Shown here piece after piece: positions 6,366 through 10,218 of a stretch of 10,218 nt of DNA. How positions within the stretch are numbered: the stretch's first letter is position 1; every line of letters begins with the position of its first letter. Under the pieces are notes generated by a model. It was not told the DNA's origin. It was given only the letters and a program-made list of their open reading frames with translations, and made no database searches. The translations under genes and the position numbers were made by a program. This DNA is from an uncultured Bacteroidales bacterium (GTDB lineage Bacteria; Bacteroidota; Bacteroidia; Bacteroidales; Muribaculaceae): contig CALZQD010000033.1 in assembly GCA_945828175.1 (NCBI GenBank), positions 1-10,218 of the forward strand, given 5' to 3'.

Positions 6366-7856
6366 TCAACCTTTGAGGCTCCACTCCCAGCCGTCTTTGG
6401 TGTCTTTGACATCGAAACCTATTTCGGCCAGACGGTTGCGAATAAGGTCGGAGGTCGCCCAGTCTTTGTTACGTTTGGCCTCGGAGCGAATCGACAGCAG
6501 TAGGTCGACGGCATCCTCGAAGGGCTTGAGAGCCGTGGCGCCGGCGGCGTCGCTGCCGGTGATGTCGGGCACGATGCCGAGGATTTCGACAAGGAAGGTG
6601 TCGAAAAGCTTCTGCAGGGCCTTGATGTCGGCCTCGGTTGCCTTGGCGTGGCCGTCGTTGATCTGGTTGACGATGCGGCAGGCCTCGAAGAGCGCTGCGA
6701 TGACCATCGGGGTGTTGAGGTCGTCGTCGAGAGCCTCATAGCACTGGCGCTCGATGGCGGCGACGTCGACATCCGACGTGTCTGAGGGCTTGAGGTCTTT
6801 AACGCGGCGATAGCCTTCGAGCATGCGCTTGAGAGCCTTCTCGGCCGCCTGCAGAGCCTCGTTGCTGAAATCGAGGGTACCGCGGTAATGGGCCTGGAGG
6901 ATGAAGAACCTTATCGTCATCGGCGAATAGGCCTGCGTCAGCAGCGGATGGCTGCCGGTGAAGAACTCGTCGAGCGTGATGAAGTTGCCCAGTGATTTGC
7001 CCATCTTCTTGCCGTTGATGGTGATGAGGTTGTTGTGCATCCAGTAGTGAACGCTGTCGCAGCCGTTGTGGGACACAGACTGAGCAATCTCGCAGTCGTG
7101 GTGGGGGAACTTGAGGTCCATGCCGCCGCCGTGGATGTCGAACTTCGAGCCGAGATATTTCTCGCTCATCGTCGAGCATTCGAGATGCCAGCCGGGGAAA
7201 CCTTCGCTCCAGGGCGAGGGCCAGTGCATGATATGCTCGGGCGCTGCCTTCTTCCAGAGGGCGAAGTCGGCGGGGTTGTGTTTCTCGCTCTGGCCGTCGA
7301 GCTCGCGCGTCGTAGCCAGGAGCTCGTCGATGTTGCGGCCCGAGAGACGGCCGTAGCCGAAGTCGCGGTTAAACTTGGGGACATCGAAGTAGACCGACCC
7401 GTCGCTGACATAGGCATAGCCGCTGTCGATAATCTTCTTGATATACTCGATCTGCTCGATGATGTGGCCCGAAGCGTGGGGCTCGATTGAGGGCGGGAGC
7501 ACGTTGAGCGCATCCATCGCCTTGTGGTAGCGGTTGAGATAGAACTGCACCACTTCCATCGGCTCGAGCTGCTCGAGGCGCGCCTTCTTGGCAATCTTGT
7601 CCTCGCCGTCGTCGGCGTCATGCTCGAGATGGCCTACGTCGGTAATGTTGCGCACATATCTCACCTTGTATCCCAGATGGGTGAGATAGCGGTAGACGAT
7701 GTCGAATGTTATCGCCGGACGGGTGTGACCCAGGTGGGCGTCGCCGTAGACCGTCGGGCCGCAGACATACATGCCGACGATGTCGGGATGCAGGGGCTTG
7801 AAAAGCTCTTTCGTGCGGCTCAGTGTGTTGTATATCGTCAGATTATTATCTTTCAT
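6366..7856 (-). CDS. cysS: Cysteine--tRNA ligase
   Basis: This 496-residue class I synthetase attaches cysteine to tRNA-Cys in the cytoplasm using ATP. All diagnostic parts are present: [17 protein letters not shown] with the HIGH-type motif HLGH at 41-44, and the KMSKS-type loop KMGKS at 284-288. The zinc-binding set corresponds to Cys32, Cys227 (WHLECSTMS), His252 and Glu256 ([10 protein letters not shown]), with spacing like the E. coli ligands (Cys28, Cys209, His234, Glu238). The DALR-like helical domain (ALDDDLNTP near 375-383) and the C-terminal anticodon-binding part ending GWEWSLKG complete it. The length is slightly above the E. coli protein (461) and normal for Bacteroidetes. It starts at ATG 7856, 36 bases after the DUF3467 gene; no promoter box lies in that gap, so it is probably transcribed with the genes upstream. 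Confidence 0.97.
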   Translation of the reverse strand: MKDNNLTIYNTLSRTKELFKPLHPDIVGMYVCGPTVYGDAHLGHTRPAITFDIVYRYLTHLGYKVRYVRNITDVGHLEHDADDGEDKIAKKARLEQLEPMEVVQFYLNRYHKAMDALNVLPPSIEPHASGHIIEQIEYIKKIIDSGYAYVSDGSVYFDVPKFNRDFGYGRLSGRNIDELLATTRELDGQSEKHNPADFALWKKAAPEHIMHWPSPWSEGFPGWHLECSTMSEKYLGSKFDIHGGGMDLKFPHHDCEIAQSVSHNGCDSVHYWMHNNLITINGKKMGKSLGNFITLDEFFTGSHPLLTQAYSPMTIRFFILQAHYRGTLDFSNEALQAAEKALKRMLEGYRRVKDLKPSDTSDVDVAAIERQCYEALDDDLNTPMVIAALFEACRIVNQINDGHAKATEADIKALQKLFDTFLVEILGIVPDITGSDAAGATALKPFEDAVDLLLSIRSEAKRNKDWATSDLIRNRLAEIGFDVKDTKDGWEWSLKG

Positions 7857-7892
7857 AATCAGCGGTTTGTCAAGAGATATTGTCTTTCTTTA

Positions 7893-8210
7893 TCAGGCCA
7901 TGAAGGGGTTGGGGATGTCGCCGCCGTTGTTGCCGGGGTTGTTCTTCGGGGTCTTGTGCTTGATTTCGCCGAAGGTGGCCTCGTATTTGGCGAGGTTGTC
8001 GCGGAGGGCGAAGAGCACGTTCTTAGCGTTTTCAGGCGTCATGATGATGCGGCTCTGCACCTTTGCCTGGGGCATATTGGGAGCCACGGCGACGAAGTCG
8101 ATGAAGAATTCGTTGGCCGAGTGGGCGATTACGGCGAAGTTTGAGTAGTGGCCGGCTGCAACCTCGGGGGTGAGCTCGACCTTGAGTTCGGTTTTCTTTG
8201 CGTTATCCAT
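7893..8210 (-). CDS. DUF3467 domain protein
   Basis: This small soluble protein of 105 residues matches the DUF3467 family, common in Bacteroidetes and of unknown function. The domain covers about residues 8-85: an opening strand ELKVELTPEVAAGHYSNFA, then FFIDFVAVAP, a strand VQSRIIMTPENAKNV and a helix with FALRDNLAKYEATFG. The last 20 residues are Asn-, Pro- and Gly-rich and look disordered. There is no signal peptide or membrane segment, so it should be cytoplasmic. It sits between the NigD-like gene (42 bases) and cysS (36 bases) in the same direction, which suggests co-transcription but does not reveal its role. Confidence 0.88.
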   Translation of the reverse strand: MDNAKKTELKVELTPEVAAGHYSNFAVIAHSANEFFIDFVAVAPNMPQAKVQSRIIMTPENAKNVLFALRDNLAKYEATFGEIKHKTPKNNPGNNGGDIPNPFMA

Positions 8211-8252
8211 GATTATGTTTTGTTTTTTATTTATGAAAGCCAGCGCCTCTGC

Positions 8253-8939
8253 TTATTCAGTGGGGACGATGGGCATATTGTTCTTGTAGAAGACGAGAGA
8301 GGTCATGCCGTGTGAATCGGGATAATATACCCTGACGGCAGTACATGTCTGAAGATTCCAGACCTTCGATATGTCATATGAACCGTAGACGACATGTCGG
8401 CGTCCGTCGACACCGTCGGTCTTGAAGATGACGTGATACTCGGGACACTCGTCATTGATGGTCTTCGTGTCGAGGACGAGCTCGAATGTGCGCGGACGCT
8501 GCTCGACGTCGATGTTGGCCCAGAGGTTGATGTAATTATCGGTGCGCCAGAGGCCGCCCATGGCGAAGGGGTCGGTAAACCATTCGTCGAACTCGGCCGA
8601 AGTACCCTCTTTGAGGGTCGTGTTGACAGCCTGTACCGAGTAAAGCTCCATCGGGCCGCTCGTATAGGCGAGGCCCGATTCGGGCACATACTGTATGAGG
8701 ACGCGGGTGTTGGGCTTGAACATGTTCTCGTTGATTTTGCGTGTGCTCGTGAGAGTCACCAGGGGCGAGTCGCCGTCTTTGCGGAGGGTGAACACCGAGC
8801 CGGCGTCTGACGAAGAGACATAGGTGGCGATGTCGGCCATCATGTCTTCAGGATAGTAGTCGTTCTTGGGTTTGTCACTGCATGATGCCAGGATAGCGAC
8901 AAACAGCGCGGGGAGAATGAAACTGATGATTTTTTTCAT
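8253..8939 (-). CDS. NigD-like lipoprotein
   Basis: This 228-residue protein has a clear lipoprotein signal peptide: MKKIISFILP, then a hydrophobic run ending LASC, so Cys20 should be lipidated. The mature part fits the NigD-like family of Bacteroidetes: an N-terminal OB-like half (VSSSDAGSVFTLRKDGDSPL, then TRVLIQYVPE near 83-92) and a C-terminal beta-rich half (NLWANIDVE, TFELVLDTK, CPEYHVIFKTDG, AVRVYYPDSHG near 203-213). NigD was named from a bacteriocin gene cluster and proposed as an immunity protein. Most homologues occur away from bacteriocins and have no known function, and no bacteriocin gene is visible here. It lies 30 bases after a LolD-like ATPase, whose family moves lipoproteins to the outer membrane. 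That neighbourhood is suggestive but no proof of a link. Confidence 0.85.
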   Translation of the reverse strand: MKKIISFILPALFVAILASCSDKPKNDYYPEDMMADIATYVSSSDAGSVFTLRKDGDSPLVTLTSTRKINENMFKPNTRVLIQYVPESGLAYTSGPMELYSVQAVNTTLKEGTSAEFDEWFTDPFAMGGLWRTDNYINLWANIDVEQRPRTFELVLDTKTINDECPEYHVIFKTDGVDGRRHVVYGSYDISKVWNLQTCTAVRVYYPDSHGMTSLVFYKNNMPIVPTE

Positions 8940-8969
8940 AATCGGTTACTGGAATATAAATTCTTGTTG

Positions 8970-9662
8970 TTATTGGTTTATAGTAATTGTAGATCTCTTA
9001 TTGTCAGTGACTTTGTTTATCCGGCCGTCGACAAGGCTGACGATATGGTCGCTGTCGGCGGCAAGGTTCTCGTCGTGTGTGACGATGACGAATGTTGCGC
9101 CGAGCTCGTCGCGCAGGTCGAAGAAGAGGCGGTGGAGCTCGCTGCGGTTCTTCGAGTCGAGGCTTCCCGAGGGCTCGTCGGCGAGGACTACGGCAGGCCT
9201 GTTGACCAGGGCGCGGGCCACGGCTGCACGCTGACATTCGCCGCCGGAGAGTTCGGCCGGACGGTGGCCGGCGCGCGATTCGAGGCCGAGATGCCTGATG
9301 AGGACGCGGGCGCGCTCGAAAGCGTCGCTGCGGCTCGCGCCGGCGATGAGAGCCGGCAGGGCGACATTCTCCTCGAGCGTAAACTCGGGCAGAAGGCGGT
9401 GAAACTGGAAGACGAAGCCGATGCTCTCGTTGCGGAAACGCGACAGACGGGTGTCTTTCATTGCAAAGACGTCCTCGCCGTCGTAGTAGACCTTGCCCTT
9501 GTCGGGAGCGCTGAGAGTGCCTATGATCTGGAGCAGCGTAGACTTGCCTGCACCGCTCGGACCGACGATGGTCGTCACGGCACGGCTCTTCACCTCGAGG
9601 CTCACACCTTTGAGCACCTCGAGACTGCCGAAGCTCTTGACTATGTCTGTGGCTTTGATCAT
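8970..9662 (-). CDS. lolD: LolD/MacB-type ABC transporter ATPase
   Basis: This 230-residue ATP-binding subunit belongs to the LolD/MacB/FtsE-like group; LolD powers LolCE, which releases outer-membrane lipoproteins from the inner membrane. Motifs in order: Walker A GPSGAGKS (34-41), Q-loop in [13 protein letters not shown] (83-95, where the H-R-L-L-P-E-F-T run is typical of LolD), signature LSGGECQ (138-144), Walker B with VVLADEPSG (158-166) and D-loop SLD (167-169), and switch His196 in VTHD. The signature has Cys143 where Glu-Gln is more usual (GGEQQR). No LolC/E-type permease is adjacent, so its membrane partner must be encoded elsewhere; assignment to LolD rather than another transporter of this group is therefore tentative. 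It heads the minus-strand cluster, about 60 bases behind a promoter-like box. Confidence 0.85.
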   Translation of the reverse strand: MIKATDIVKSFGSLEVLKGVSLEVKSRAVTTIVGPSGAGKSTLLQIIGTLSAPDKGKVYYDGEDVFAMKDTRLSRFRNESIGFVFQFHRLLPEFTLEENVALPALIAGASRSDAFERARVLIRHLGLESRAGHRPAELSGGECQRAAVARALVNRPAVVLADEPSGSLDSKNRSELHRLFFDLRDELGATFVIVTHDENLAADSDHIVSLVDGRINKVTDNKRSTITINQ

Positions 9663-9723
9663 TAACCGCTTTATGTCAGTTGTAAGTTAAGTCTGTCTGT
9701 AAGTCTGCAAAACGTTTCTAATA

Positions 9724-9731
9724 CAAAGATA
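9724..9731 (-). promoter_or_regulatory. Promoter -7 element ahead of lolD
   Basis: On the minus strand this reads TATCTTTG, a full match to TAnnTTTG and identical to the -7 box ahead of hipBA. No TTTG stands 19-21 bases further upstream, so the -33 box is degenerate. Transcription would start near 9717-9720, giving a leader of about 55 bases before the lolD ATG (9662). It may drive the whole lolD-to-helicase cluster. Confidence 0.5.
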
Positions 9732-9788
9732 GCTAAAAATAGCCATCACGCCCTATAAAACAAATATTTTTAACAGCATATTAAAAAC

Positions 9789-9822
9789 TTTTGTGATAAG
9801 TGTCTTATAGTTTGTCACAAAA
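9789..9822. repeat. Nested inverted repeat between sanA-like gene and lolD
   Basis: TTTTGTGA (9789-9796) and TCACAAAA (9815-9822) form a perfect 8-bp outer inverted repeat. Just inside, ATAAG (9796-9800) and CTTAT (9804-9808) form a 5-bp inner stem with loop TGT; base 9796 can serve only one of the two stems. It begins 25 bases past the stop of the SanA-like gene. Read on the minus strand it is followed by GTTTTTAAT, so a weak AT-rich terminator for that gene is possible. The TGTGA/TCACA halves also resemble CRP/FNR-type half sites, but their 18-base separation does not fit the usual site. Confidence 0.45.
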
Positions 9823-9847
9823 CTGTCTGTATTCGATGATGTTGCAT

Positions 9848-10218
9848 CTATCGGCCTATCTCAATTTTCTCCCCGAGAAAATGAGGCTCGCGACCAAACC
9901 ATATATCGAGCATCATTTTGTCACGAGCAAGCCATTCACGCAGCGTAAGCCTCGTGCGCACAAAACGTCCGGCTCTCAGTGGCGCCGCTACTGCAACAGC
10001 CTCAATTCCTTTGTCGCGGGCGATATACAAGGCTCTTGCATTGTGGTCAGACTGAGAAATAATTGTCAGAGACTCGCACCCAAAGACCTCTTTGGCTCTG
10101 ACAACCGAATCGAAAGTTCTGAAACCGGCATAATCGAGTATAATTCTGTCTGCCGGTATACCAAGGCCGACCAGGGAATCGCGCATAGCTGTCGGTTCGT
10201 CATAGAGGCGTGTATGAT
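9848..10218 (-). CDS. sanA: SanA/YdcF-family (DUF218) protein, 3' part
   Basis: The gene enters from the right edge (first full codon at 10216-10214), so its N-terminus, probably with a membrane anchor, is missing. The visible 122 residues match the second half of the DUF218 domain: DEPTAMRDSLVGLGIP, then DYAGFRTFDSVVRAKEVFG, LTIISQSDHNARALYIARDKGIEAVAV, LTLREWLARDKMMLDI and HFLGEKIEI. The Y.G.RT.DS..RA and SQ..HN.RA motifs are hallmarks of SanA, an inner-membrane protein that in E. coli affects envelope barrier function and vancomycin exclusion at high temperature. The conserved Asp, Arg and His residues of this domain are kept. The ATG at 10186 is internal to the domain and is not the start. 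It ends in TAG and is followed by a possible weak terminator. Confidence 0.85.
   Translation of the reverse strand, partial: HTRLYDEPTAMRDSLVGLGIPADRIILDYAGFRTFDSVVRAKEVFGCESLTIISQSDHNARALYIARDKGIEAVAVAAPLRAGRFVRTRLTLREWLARDKMMLDIWFGREPHFLGEKIEIGR

Noticed and set aside
6993..7007. KMGKS instead of KMSKS in cysS as a functional oddity
   Set aside because: As I recall, Gly at this place is common in Bacteroidetes cysteinyl-tRNA synthetases, and every other catalytic and zinc-binding motif is intact.
8964..9665. A 233-codon + strand open frame almost exactly opposite lolD
   Set aside because: Its match in extent to lolD comes from the same GC-rich antisense effect; the translation shows no family motifs.

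Overview
The window looks like chromosomal DNA of a high-GC member of the Bacteroidales, perhaps Muribaculaceae-like. The evidence is a NigD-like lipoprotein, a DUF3467 protein, an LptC / CNNM-CBS gene pair, near absence of Shine-Dalgarno sequences, and promoter-like sites of the Bacteroidetes type (TTTG, about 20 bases, TAnnTTTG). The genus is an inference. No RNA genes, CRISPR arrays or insertion sequences were seen.

Left part (1-1801, + strand): the 3' end of lptC (lipopolysaccharide export) overlaps by one base a complete CNNM/DUF21-CBS-CorC membrane protein. Both genes are GC-rich with mostly C-ending codons.

Middle part (1802-4516, + strand): an AT-richer block with different codon use. 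It holds a hipB-hipA toxin-antitoxin operon, with a well-formed promoter and a 19-base AT-only palindrome ahead of it, and then a separately promoted Mrr-type restriction endonuclease. It reads as a small acquired defence/stress island placed between core operons. No integrase, transposase or clear target duplication marks its edges.

Right part (4555-9662, all - strand, transcribed right to left): a compact cluster of lolD-like ABC ATPase, NigD-like lipoprotein, DUF3467 protein, cysS, RecD-like helicase, and a small odd reading frame. Gaps are 30, 42, 36, 92 and 3 bases, so one transcript is plausible. The cysS-helicase gap holds a 10-bp perfect stem. The last frame looks like a decayed gene: a lipoprotein signal peptide whose expected ATG reads ATC, joined in frame to what resembles the last one and a half membrane helices of an SMR-family exporter.

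Right edge (9663-10218): an intergenic region with a promoter-like site for lolD and a two-level inverted repeat, then the 3' part of a SanA/YdcF-family (DUF218) gene that runs off the window.

I see no clearly new multi-gene system. The items most worth checking are the HipBA-Mrr island, the chimeric small gene, and the three structured intergenic elements.
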